From assembly GCA_905210885.1 (NCBI GenBank), contig CAJLYO010000091.1, positions 1 to 6,876 on the forward strand: a stretch of DNA of 6,876 bases, in the 5' to 3' direction. The notes beneath the pieces were generated by a model, which had not been told where the DNA came from, did no database searches, and was given only the letters and a program-made list of their open reading frames with translations. Every line of letters starts with the position of its first letter. The stretch's first letter is position 1. Position numbers and translations under genes: made by a program. Source of the DNA: an uncultured Eubacteriales bacterium (GTDB lineage Bacteria > Bacillota > Clostridia > Monoglobales > Firm-18). Shown here in pieces: positions 1-6,067 of this stretch.

Positions 1-1516
1 TTATATACGACATGCTGTGGCGAAATGACGTTTTCAGCGCAGTCTTTAAAGACGGAATCCTGTAAGGGGGCAGCTCCATTACAAAATGGGGCTGTCCGCT
101 TTTTATAAGCCCCGACCTTTTCAAAATTATTCCGGACAGCATAACCGCCGCCGCACCTATAAAGTACGCCGCCGGCGCTGCCCACCACGCTCCGCCGGGC
201 AGTGCACCGGCAAAAAGAGCGATTACCGGCATTTTCGCACTGCACGGAATAAATGACGCTGTTATAACTGTCATGCGCCTGTCGCCATCGTGTTCTATGG
301 TGCGCGATGCGGATATCGCCGGTACGGAACAGCCCGTGCCGATAAGCAGGGGGATAATGCTCTTCCCCGAAAGCCCGAAAACACGGAAAATTCTGTCCGT
401 TATAAAGGCAATTCTGGGCATATATCCGCAGTCCTCCAACAGACTCAGCACGAAAAACAGCACCGCAAGCTGAGGCAAAAAGCCAAGCACGGTGCCTGTC
501 CCCTTCACCGCTCCGCAGTCTGCCATGTCAACCAAAAATCCCGGCGCACCGCGCAAAATCCGCCGCAGCCCTGCCGAAACCCATGTTTCAAAAAACGTCC
601 CCGTTATAAAGTCCGCCGCCTTGGCGCAAACACCGTTTACCGAAAGGCGGTACACCAAAAACATCACCGCGGCAAAAAACGGAATAGCAGTGTATTTTCC
701 CGTTGCAAGCCTGTCAAACAGGCTTGTCTTTCTTTTTTTGCCTTTTATTATGTATTTGGGCACGGTTTGCTGAATATAGTCATACCGCGCAGAAACAATT
801 ATGCTGTCCCTTGAATCGCCGTGTATTTTTTCACACAAAGAAACTGCCTTTTCAATTTGTGTTTTTTCCGGCGCGGAAAGCTTTAGCATGTTTTCACCTT
901 CAAAAATTTTTACGGCATACCACCGCAAAAGCCTGTCCGGTACTTTTTCCGCAATAATTTTTTCAATATCCCGTATCACACCTTCGGTAACGCTGTCAAA
1001 TCTAAACGGTGACGGCGAAAAACGCGGATTTTCTGCCGCAGATATTGCAGATTTTACAAGCGCGTCAAGCCCCTTGTTTTTCAAAGCGGACACCGCAGCC
1101 GCCTCGCACCCGAAAGCCGCGCCCAAGCCGGCGGCGTCGATTTTATCCCCGGAACGCTGTGCCTCGTCCGCCATATTCAGCGCAATAACAACAGGCATTC
1201 CAAGCTCGCAAAGCTGGGTTGTAAGATACAGGTTGCGTATGGGATTTGTAACGTCAATTATGTTTATTACCGCATCGGGGCGCTCGTTTACAAGGCAGTC
1301 GCGGGCGGCGAGCTCCTCCGGGGTGTACGGCGTAAGGGAGTATATGCCGGGAAGGTCGATTAATGTCACGTTTTTGTGCCCCAAAACCGTCCCCTCCGCC
1401 TTCTCCACCGTAACTCCGGGGCGGTTGCCCACATACCGCGCCGAACCGGTGAGCTTGTTAAACAATGTGGTTTTTCCGCAGTTCGGGTTGCCTGCAAGGG
1501 CGATTTTTATGTTCAT
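1..1516 (-). CDS. feoB: Ferrous iron transport protein B (FeoB), C-terminus cut by window edge
   Basis: FeoB is a GTPase-linked inner-membrane transporter that takes up Fe(II). I translated the minus strand by hand from ATG 1516-1514 and found 505 codons with no stop or frameshift before the left edge. The N-terminal G domain is complete: G1 GNPNCGKT (residues 9-16), G2 around NRPGVTVE (31-38), G3 DLPG (54-57), G4 NMAD (114-117) and G5 SALK (143-146). A spacer to about residue 265 precedes the membrane part. That part carries family hallmarks: LLEDCGYMPR (359-368), GLSGKS (382-386 region), IGTGCSVPAI (392-401) with Cys396, and PCSAKMPV (424-431) with Cys425, then VMELPPYR (479-486). FeoB proteins usually have about 600-750 residues, so the last Gate/membrane segments lie outside. 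The Shine-Dalgarno GAGGAAGG (1528-1521) overlaps the upstream cwlD stop, indicating one operon with translational coupling. No feoA lies upstream. The family call is very secure. Confidence 0.96.
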   Translation of the reverse strand, partial: MNIKIALAGNPNCGKTTLFNKLTGSARYVGNRPGVTVEKAEGTVLGHKNVTLIDLPGIYSLTPYTPEELAARDCLVNERPDAVINIIDVTNPIRNLYLTTQLCELGMPVVIALNMADEAQRSGDKIDAAGLGAAFGCEAAAVSALKNKGLDALVKSAISAAENPRFSPSPFRFDSVTEGVIRDIEKIIAEKVPDRLLRWYAVKIFEGENMLKLSAPEKTQIEKAVSLCEKIHGDSRDSIIVSARYDYIQQTVPKYIIKGKKRKTSLFDRLATGKYTAIPFFAAVMFLVYRLSVNGVCAKAADFITGTFFETWVSAGLRRILRGAPGFLVDMADCGAVKGTGTVLGFLPQLAVLFFVLSLLEDCGYMPRIAFITDRIFRVFGLSGKSIIPLLIGTGCSVPAISASRTIEHDGDRRMTVITASFIPCSAKMPVIALFAGALPGGAWWAAPAAYFIGAAAVMLSGIILKRSGLIKSGQPHFVMELPPYRIPSLKTALKTSFRHSMSYI

Positions 1517-1526
1517 GCGCCCTTCC

Positions 1527-2222
1527 TCACTTCATGTAGGCGCATATGCCGTCATATATCGCCTGAGCAACCTTTGTCTGATAAGAATTTTCCGTCAGAA
1601 GTTTTTCCTCCTCGGGATTTGACAGAAATCCGCACTCCACTATAGCCGCAGGGGTTTTGACGCCCTTTAGCAGATATACCTCGCCCGGGGCTTTTTTCGC
1701 GGTTCTTGTGTTGCCGTCAGCAAGAGAAGTTATAAGGGATTTCTGAACGGCGCCGCCCAGTGCTTCCGACTCGCTGTTATCGGCGTAAAACACCTGCGCG
1801 CCGCGGTATTTCGACTGTTCGAATTTATTCTGATGCACGCTTACAAACACTGCGTTTCCGTTTTCCTCCAAAACCTTTTTTCTGTTTGAAAGGTCGGAGC
1901 GTTTTTGGGCGCGGATTTTGCTGCTTTCCGTTGTATGCAGCGATGTGTCCGTATCACGGGTCATAATCACCTTTTTGCCTTCCTTTTCCGCAATCGTTTT
2001 AAGCTGCAGCGCTATGGAAAGGTTTATGTTTTTTTCAAGAACACCGGTGCATCCCACCGCGCCGCCGTCCATTCCGCCGTGCCCGGGGTCTATTACTATT
2101 ACATTCTTTTCGCCCGGGGCGGCAACATCTTCCGCCCTTCCGAAAAATGCCGCGGAAAACACAATTGCCGCCGCAAGAAATATACATAATGCAACATATG
2201 ATTTTTTTAACAGTATAAGCAT
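1527..2222 (-). CDS. cwlD: N-acetylmuramoyl-L-alanine amidase, CwlD-like (Amidase_3)
   Basis: Predicted zinc-dependent amidase that cleaves the N-acetylmuramoyl-L-alanine bond of peptidoglycan. In Bacillus and Clostridioides, CwlD does this in the forespore region to start muramic-delta-lactam synthesis in spore cortex. From ATG 2222 the protein has 231 residues, close to the roughly 237 of B. subtilis CwlD. It has a short basic start and a hydrophobic signal/anchor (about residues 5-26, LLKKSYVALC... to SAAFFG). The catalytic domain begins at once, with DPGHGG (45-50, zinc ligand His48), LEKN (zinc ligand Glu63), SVHQN (zinc ligand His130) and VECGFLSN (catalytic Glu196). All ligands are present, and no separate cell-wall-binding domain exists, as in CwlD. 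An in-frame GTG at 2234 would add four residues, but it lies inside the Shine-Dalgarno GAGGTGA, so ATG 2222 is preferred. Other Amidase_3 enzymes share these motifs. The CwlD assignment rests on size, the single-domain plan and the likely spore-forming host. Confidence 0.88.
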   Translation of the reverse strand: MLILLKKSYVALCIFLAAAIVFSAAFFGRAEDVAAPGEKNVIVIDPGHGGMDGGAVGCTGVLEKNINLSIALQLKTIAEKEGKKVIMTRDTDTSLHTTESSKIRAQKRSDLSNRKKVLEENGNAVFVSVHQNKFEQSKYRGAQVFYADNSESEALGGAVQKSLITSLADGNTRTAKKAPGEVYLLKGVKTPAAIVECGFLSNPEEEKLLTENSYQTKVAQAIYDGICAYMK

Positions 2223-2230
2223 ACGCAAAT

Positions 2231-2237
2231 TCACCTC
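2231..2237 (-). promoter_or_regulatory. Ribosome binding site deciding the cwlD start
   Basis: On the minus strand this reads GAGGTGA, followed by 8 nt and ATG (2222-2220). The longest open frame would start at the GTG inside this very motif (2234-2232), which has no Shine-Dalgarno of its own at proper spacing. The site therefore argues for ATG 2222. Confidence 0.75.
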
Positions 2238-2241
2238 GTAC

Positions 2242-2273
2242 TAATGTATATTTTACCCGAGGCATATTTATGC
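2242..2273 (-). promoter_or_regulatory. Candidate sporulation-type promoter for cwlD-feoB
   Basis: Reading the minus strand, GCATA (2273-2269) is followed after 18 nt by TATACATTA (2250-2242). This resembles the sigma-E/sigma-G pattern (-35 near ATA or GNATR, -10 near CATACANT). Known cwlD genes are transcribed by sporulation sigma factors. GCATA is also the left arm of a 12-bp near-palindrome, GCATAAATATGC (2262-2273). Against the call, transcription would begin near 2235, inside the Shine-Dalgarno, which is too close. An overlapping TAAAAT (2255-2250) would give a better leader but has no good -35 box. The terminator just upstream shows that some promoter should lie in this gap, but which one is unsettled. 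Confidence 0.25.
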
Positions 2274-2296
2274 TTTTCGCCGTCACAAATTACGGC

Positions 2297-2330
2297 AAAA
2301 AAACAAGCCGGCTTCAAAACCGCCGGCTTG
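2297..2330 (-). terminator. Rho-independent terminator of the permease-DUF805 operon
   Basis: A perfect 9-bp inverted repeat, CAAGCCGGC (2304-2312) with GCCGGCTTG (2322-2330), surrounds a 9-nt loop. On the minus strand it is followed at once by seven T residues (2303-2297). The orientation fits the end of the transcript whose last gene stops at 2354, and it separates that operon from cwlD downstream. On the plus strand the hairpin is followed only by AAATTTAAAT, so it is probably one-directional. Confidence 0.92.
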
Positions 2331-2353
2331 AAATTTAAATATTTGTATAAACA

Positions 2354-2881
2354 TTACTTTCCCTTGGGATTCGGCCCGTACTGGTTGGTTCCGGGCTGAC
2401 TGTCAAGAACGGAAAATACAAAAAGTATTATGCCGCCGAAAAACGGAATAAGTCCCAAAAGCAGGCACCAGCCGCTTTTGCCCGTATCGTGCAGTCTTCT
2501 TACGTTCAGAGCCAAATTAGGTATCAGTGTTACAAGGGAGTATATGCCGATAAGGAAAGCGCCTATTCCTATAACAACAAGATCTTCTTCATAACCGATA
2601 TAGTCTATTCTCGGTACAATCAGCAAAAAGTAGAGAATAGATACGATAATGGAATTCATCAATCCGGCAAACCAAAATTCGCTGCGTCTGCTGCGGCCGC
2701 TAAACTGCGCATACTTTTTAAACATGCTTGCGTAAGCGGTGAACAGGTTGAAATTTTCAACCTCGGTATTCGGCATCTCATACAGCGGCTTATCCTGCGC
2801 TGCAGAGGGCTGAATTTCTGCTCCGCAATTGGGGCAGAATTTTGATTGTCCGGCATCATTGCCGCAATTGGAACAATACAT
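2354..2881 (-). CDS. Zinc-ribbon / DUF805 membrane protein
   Basis: A 175-residue protein of unknown function with two recognisable parts. The N-terminus is a short zinc ribbon with two CxxCG knuckles: Cys3/Cys6 and Cys16/Cys19, the latter in FCPNCG. After a polar linker (about 21-45) comes a DUF805 domain. Its family marks are SGRSRRSEFW (61-70), RRLHDTGKSGW (128-138) and a C-terminal DSQPGTNQYGPNP (160-172). Hydrophobic stretches near 71-90, 101-125 and 137-159 predict three or four membrane segments, so it should sit in the cytoplasmic membrane with the ribbon in the cytoplasm. The start is secure: GGAGGGAG (2895-2888) lies 6 nt before the ATG. It begins 24 nt after the purine permease stop with no terminator between, and a strong terminator follows it, so it is the last gene of that operon. 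The domain call is firm. The biochemical role is unknown, and a link to purine uptake is only suggested by position. Confidence 0.9.
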   Translation of the reverse strand: MYCSNCGNDAGQSKFCPNCGAEIQPSAAQDKPLYEMPNTEVENFNLFTAYASMFKKYAQFSGRSRRSEFWFAGLMNSIIVSILYFLLIVPRIDYIGYEEDLVVIGIGAFLIGIYSLVTLIPNLALNVRRLHDTGKSGWCLLLGLIPFFGGIILFVFSVLDSQPGTNQYGPNPKGK

Positions 2882-2905
2882 AAAAATCTCCCTCCGAAAT
2901 ATTAT

Positions 2906-4315
2906 TTAGTGTGTTAAGAACAGCATTGCCAGGAACAGAAGCATAATAACCCATGTGCCTGCTTTTACTTCCTTAGCCTTGCCCGAGAACAGCTTGATTG
3001 CAACATATGAAATCAAACCGAAAGCGATACCGTAGGAAATGTTGTATGCAAAGGGCATCATAGCTATTGTCAGGAACGCAGGAACCGCAACATCTGTGCT
3101 GAACCAGTCGATTTCCTTAACGCAGCCCATCATAAGTACGCCTACGTAAATCAAAGCCGCAGCCGTTGCACAGCCGGGAACCAACTGAGCTATGGGGCTT
3201 AAAAACATTGCAATAAGGAACAGAAGCGCCGTAACCATTGAGGTAAGACCTGTTCTTCCGCCTTCTGCAACGCCGGCTGAGGACTCAACGAATGTTGTAA
3301 CGGTTGAAGTACCCAAAATTGCACCTGTTGTGGTTGCAACAGCGTCTGCAAGCATAGCTTTGTCCATGTTGGGAACTTCGCCTTCTTTTGTCAGCATGTT
3401 GCCGCGTGCGCAAGCGCCGTACAGTGTGCCCAATGTATCAAACATATCAACCATGCAGAATGCAAGGGCTGTTGTTGCGATTGTAAGAACCAGGTTTGCG
3501 GTGCCGTGTTCTGCCGCAAATGCCGAGAAGTCAAAGCCTTCGGTAAATACCTTTGCGAAAGCCTGAGTTGAAAAATCAGAGAATGCGGCAAAGGGACTTG
3601 CCATCTCGATTTTTAAGTTAGCATAAAAATCCGGAACGGTGAAGCCCAGGAGATAATATGCAGCCGCGCCGCCTAAAATTCCCCACAAAACCGCGCCTTT
3701 AACGTTTTTCTTTGCCATAACCGCAATTGCGATAACCGCTGCGATTGTAATAATCATGGGCATTACGTTTGCCCATGAGCCTATCAGCATATTAAATGAA
3801 GCAAGAGTAACACCGGTTGAAGTGCTGGGGATAATAATCTTTGCATTCTGCAGACCCAAAAATGCGATAAACAAACCGATACCGGCAGGGATTGCAACCC
3901 TTACGCAATTGGGGATGGCGCTGAATATTTTCTTTCTTAAACCGGTAACGGTAAGAAGGATAAACACAATACCGTCAATTAAAACCAAAACCAAAGCGTT
4001 TGCGTATGTAAGACCCATGCCTACGCATACCGTGTAAACAAAAAATGCGTTAAGGCCCATTCCGCTTGCCTGTGCCAGAGGAAGGTTTGACAAAAGACCG
4101 ATTAAAACCGTGCCGATAATTGCCGAAACTGCTGTTGCAATATAAATTGCACCGTAGGAAACGCCCAAAACGTTTGTGGTGTCACCGAAGGGATTTGCAA
4201 ACATGTTTGCGTTAACCATAAGGATATACACCATTGCAAAGAATGTTGTTATACCCGCCATTACTTCAGTACGAACCGTCGTACCGTTTTCCTTAAGTTT
4301 GAAAAACTTCTCCAT
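2906..4315 (-). CDS. NCS2-family purine permease (AzgA/PbuG-like, hypoxanthine/guanine type)
   Basis: A 469-residue integral membrane transporter, full length for the AzgA/PbuG branch of the nucleobase-cation symporter-2 (NCS2) group, which imports purine bases such as hypoxanthine, guanine or adenine. Signature segments are visible. The N-terminus has TTVRTEVMAGITTFFAMVYI (12-31) and ASGMGLNAFF (83-92). The core has DMFDTLGTLYG (290-300) and the glycine-rich GTSTVTTFVESSAGVAEGG (335-353) followed by RTGLTS. About a dozen hydrophobic segments run through to the C-terminal stretch at 452-468. The ATG follows AAAGGAGA (4328-4321) at good spacing. It is the first gene of a two-gene operon with the zinc-ribbon/DUF805 gene and is read from a strong promoter at 4387-4359. 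Exact substrate cannot be read from sequence; a PbuG- or PbuO-like role is most likely. I found no purine riboswitch in its roughly 45-nt leader. Confidence 0.94.
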   Translation of the reverse strand: MEKFFKLKENGTTVRTEVMAGITTFFAMVYILMVNANMFANPFGDTTNVLGVSYGAIYIATAVSAIIGTVLIGLLSNLPLAQASGMGLNAFFVYTVCVGMGLTYANALVLVLIDGIVFILLTVTGLRKKIFSAIPNCVRVAIPAGIGLFIAFLGLQNAKIIIPSTSTGVTLASFNMLIGSWANVMPMIITIAAVIAIAVMAKKNVKGAVLWGILGGAAAYYLLGFTVPDFYANLKIEMASPFAAFSDFSTQAFAKVFTEGFDFSAFAAEHGTANLVLTIATTALAFCMVDMFDTLGTLYGACARGNMLTKEGEVPNMDKAMLADAVATTTGAILGTSTVTTFVESSAGVAEGGRTGLTSMVTALLFLIAMFLSPIAQLVPGCATAAALIYVGVLMMGCVKEIDWFSTDVAVPAFLTIAMMPFAYNISYGIAFGLISYVAIKLFSGKAKEVKAGTWVIMLLFLAMLFLTH

Positions 4316-4358
4316 AATAATCTCCTTTATTAGTTAATAATGGACTTCCAACGTGAAA

Positions 4359-4387
4359 ATTTTATCACATTATGTTGAGTTAGTCAA
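4359..4387 (-). promoter_or_regulatory. Sigma-A promoter of the purine permease operon
   Basis: On the minus strand, TTGACT (4387-4382), a 17-nt spacer and TAAAAT (4364-4359) form a near-consensus promoter. A TG one base before the -10 box (4367-4366) makes it an extended -10. Transcription should begin near 4352, giving a leader of about 37-40 nt before ATG 4315. That is too short for a classical riboswitch with an expression platform. Confidence 0.85.
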
Positions 4388-4389
4388 CA
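4373..4389. repeat. Inverted repeat over the -35 box of the permease promoter (possible operator)
   Basis: TGTTGA (4373-4378) and TCAACA (4384-4389) form a perfect 6-bp inverted repeat with a 5-nt centre. It covers the whole -35 box of the minus-strand promoter, so a protein bound here would block RNA polymerase. I cannot name the regulator; it does not resemble the PurR box. Confidence 0.4.
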
Positions 4390-4421
4390 CAAACCTTGTT
4401 TTGTCTACTATATTTAGTTAA

Positions 4422-4445
4422 AATTTTGTGAATTTTTACAAAATT
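4422..4445. repeat. Inverted repeat in the divergent promoter region
   Basis: AATTTTGT (4422-4429) and ACAAAATT (4438-4445) are perfect 8-bp arms with an 8-nt centre. The element lies between the two divergent promoters and overlaps the WalR-like box. The surrounding DNA is very AT-rich, so chance pairing is a real possibility. No T-tract suited to a terminator follows. Confidence 0.35.
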
Positions 4446-4451
4446 ATTACA
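4435..4451 (-). promoter_or_regulatory. WalR (YycF)-box-like direct repeat
   Basis: Read on the minus strand this is TGTAAT, five bases, TGTAAA. It fits every position of the known WalR recognition pattern TGTWAH-N5-TGTWAH. It ends 6 bp before the -35 box of the plus-strand promoter that drives the M23 endopeptidase and the WalR-like regulator, a usual place for an activator. The repeat points away from that promoter, towards the permease, so the sign of any control is open. The region is AT-rich, which raises the chance of a random match. Confidence 0.55.
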
Positions 4452-4457
4452 AAAGCC

Positions 4458-4486
4458 TTGATTAAACAGCGTATATATGTTAAAAT
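4458..4486 (+). promoter_or_regulatory. Sigma-A promoter of the M23 peptidase-walR operon
   Basis: TTGATT (4458-4463), a 17-nt spacer and TAAAAT (4481-4486), with TG at 4479-4480 minus one base making an extended -10 (TGTTAAAAT). The predicted start is near 4493. It is divergent from the permease promoter, with about 70 bp between the two -35 boxes. Confidence 0.82.
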
Positions 4487-4508
4487 AGAAACGTCTTGTA
4501 TTAATGAA

Positions 4509-4565
4509 GAGGTGGTTTTTTGCGATATATCATAAATACCGGGCGTTTGAAAGGTGAAGCGGAGG
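4509..4565 (+). promoter_or_regulatory. Two alternative ribosome binding sites for the M23 peptidase
   Basis: GAGGTGG (4509-4515) stands 4 nt before a TTG (4520), and GGAGGAG (4561-4567) stands 3 nt before an in-frame ATG (4571), 5 nt when measured from the GGAGG core. Both are workable. ATG 4571 is preferred for its start codon and stronger core. The TTG start would add 17 residues (MRYIINTGRL...). Confidence 0.6.
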
Positions 4566-4570
4566 AGCTT

Positions 4571-6043
4571 ATGTTTTATGACAGAACTAAGGCTTCAAAA
4601 GATAAAAAAATCGTGAAACCGGCACTGAAGTTTAAACGCCGTATCACTAAAGGCTGCGGCAGCCTTATTGAAAAATTTAAAATTCTCTACAATAAAAAAT
4701 CTCATATAACCGATATAAAACCGGCAATTGAAAAATCAAGGGTAATGCGCGGCGCGCTGTACACAGCGGCGGCGTTTGTTATGTGCTTTGTGCTGTACGG
4801 CTCGGTTATGGCGCTTGATCTTACCGCCGCTTCCACGGCTATGGTGGACGGTCATACGGTGGGCGTTGTTACGGACAAGGCAGAGTTTGAGCAGTTTTAC
4901 AAAACGGTTCACAGTGAACTTGCCGCAGAGGCAAGCGACATAGGAAATGAGAAAACCGTAAGCTTTTTTCCCTGTATTGCAAGCAGAAAAGGGCTTACCG
5001 ACGAATATACCCTGCGTCAGAACATCATGGCGCTGTACGACAGCACGGCTCAGGCATACGCCGTTTACGTTGACGGCAGCATTGTATGCGCCTCCTTTGA
5101 GGAAAAGGACGTGACAGACGCGCTTGACAGCATTCTTACATCATACGGCGGCAACGGCGAATTTGTGGAAAACGTCGAAGTTAAGCGCGAGTACGTGACC
5201 ACAAAGTACTTAAAATTCGGAGATAACATAAAAAAGGCGCTTACCGCGAAAAAAACCGCGGAGGGCGAATATATTGTGGGCGAGGGTGAAACTTTATGGG
5301 AGATTGCCGCGTCCAATAATATGTCACTTGAACAGCTTGAGGCGAAAAACCCCGGCATTAACGAAAACGTTGCCCCCGGCACAAAGCTTAACGTAACGGT
5401 ATCGGTGCCGCGGATTTCGGTAAGAACCAAAAATTATGTTGAAGGAAATTTTGCCGTTTCACGTCAGGTTGAAACGGTGTATGACGATACAATGGCAAAA
5501 GGCAAAACCGAGGTTGAATCGGAAGGTTCGGACGGCGTTGTGTACGTTAAAAAGGACATTATCTCGATAAACGGCGAAGAAGTTGACGAGAAAATATATG
5601 AGGAAAAGACCGTAAAACCGGCAGTTAAGCAGGTTGTAAAGGTGGGCACGCGCCCGGCAGGACTGGGAACCGGCGAATTTATCCGCCCCACCTACGGCGC
5701 ACTGAGCTCGCGTTACGGTCAGCGCTGGAACAGACAACATCAGGGCATTGACATTGCCGCCTCCACAGGCACGGACATATATGCCGCAGACGACGGCGTT
5801 GTGGAGTATTCCGACTGGGAAACAGGCTACGGCTACGTAGTTAAAATAAACCACAGCAACGGCTATGTTACTTATTACGGTCACTGCAGCGCCCTTATAG
5901 CAAAAGCGGGGGACGTTGTGGAAAAGGGCGATCTTATCGCAAAGGTCGGCTCAACCGGCAACAGCACCGGCCCTCACCTGCATTTTGAGGTGCGCCTAAA
6001 CAATGTTCCGCAGAATCCTTTGGAGTACATTAACGCAAATTAA
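4571..6043 (+). CDS. Membrane-anchored LysM-G5-M23 peptidoglycan endopeptidase
   Basis: A predicted cell-wall hydrolase that cuts peptide cross-bridges or stems of peptidoglycan outside the membrane. Numbered from ATG 4571 (490 residues), it has a long Lys/Arg-rich cytoplasmic tail (1-58) and one transmembrane anchor (about 60-83). Two related segments each start with VDG (92-117 and 167-192). A LysM domain follows (about 234-277, YIVGEGETLWEIA), then a G5 domain (about 282-360, ending VVKVGTRP). The C-terminal M23/LytM domain spans about 371-486. Zinc ligands His390 and Asp394 (HQGID) and His471 (last of HLH) are present, with catalytic His438 (YYGH) and His469, so the enzyme should be active. 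The TTG at 4520 is a possible longer start. A WalR-like gene follows 24 nt after the stop with no terminator, so the two are probably co-transcribed. WalR proteins are known to control such hydrolases. The exact bond cut and any sporulation role are unknown. Confidence 0.93.
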   Translation: MFYDRTKASKDKKIVKPALKFKRRITKGCGSLIEKFKILYNKKSHITDIKPAIEKSRVMRGALYTAAAFVMCFVLYGSVMALDLTAASTAMVDGHTVGVVTDKAEFEQFYKTVHSELAAEASDIGNEKTVSFFPCIASRKGLTDEYTLRQNIMALYDSTAQAYAVYVDGSIVCASFEEKDVTDALDSILTSYGGNGEFVENVEVKREYVTTKYLKFGDNIKKALTAKKTAEGEYIVGEGETLWEIAASNNMSLEQLEAKNPGINENVAPGTKLNVTVSVPRISVRTKNYVEGNFAVSRQVETVYDDTMAKGKTEVESEGSDGVVYVKKDIISINGEEVDEKIYEEKTVKPAVKQVVKVGTRPAGLGTGEFIRPTYGALSSRYGQRWNRQHQGIDIAASTGTDIYAADDGVVEYSDWETGYGYVVKINHSNGYVTYYGHCSALIAKAGDVVEKGDLIAKVGSTGNSTGPHLHFEVRLNNVPQNPLEYINAN

Positions 6044-6067
6044 TATTTTGCGAAAGGAGCTTTAACA

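Noticed and set aside
1..1516. Possible frameshift or pseudogene in feoB
   Set aside because: Codon-by-codon reading of the minus strand gave 505 uninterrupted codons with motifs in the right order. It is simply cut by the window edge.
290..1622. Long plus-strand open frames opposite feoB (about 174 and 273 codons)
   Set aside because: They lie antisense to a feoB frame with all GTPase and membrane motifs intact, have no family-like composition, and lack clear ribosome-binding sites.
2035..2286. Small minus-strand frame covering the cwlD start and leader
   Set aside because: It overlaps cwlD in another frame, crosses the cwlD promoter gap and has no recognisable domain.
4316..4500. Purine riboswitch upstream of the permease
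   Set aside because: No stretch resembles the conserved purine aptamer joining regions on the minus strand, and the promoter lies only about 40 nt from the start codon.
5065..5884. Minus-strand frames opposite the M23 peptidase gene
   Set aside because: They are antisense to clear LysM, G5 and M23 coding sequence and show no domain of their own.
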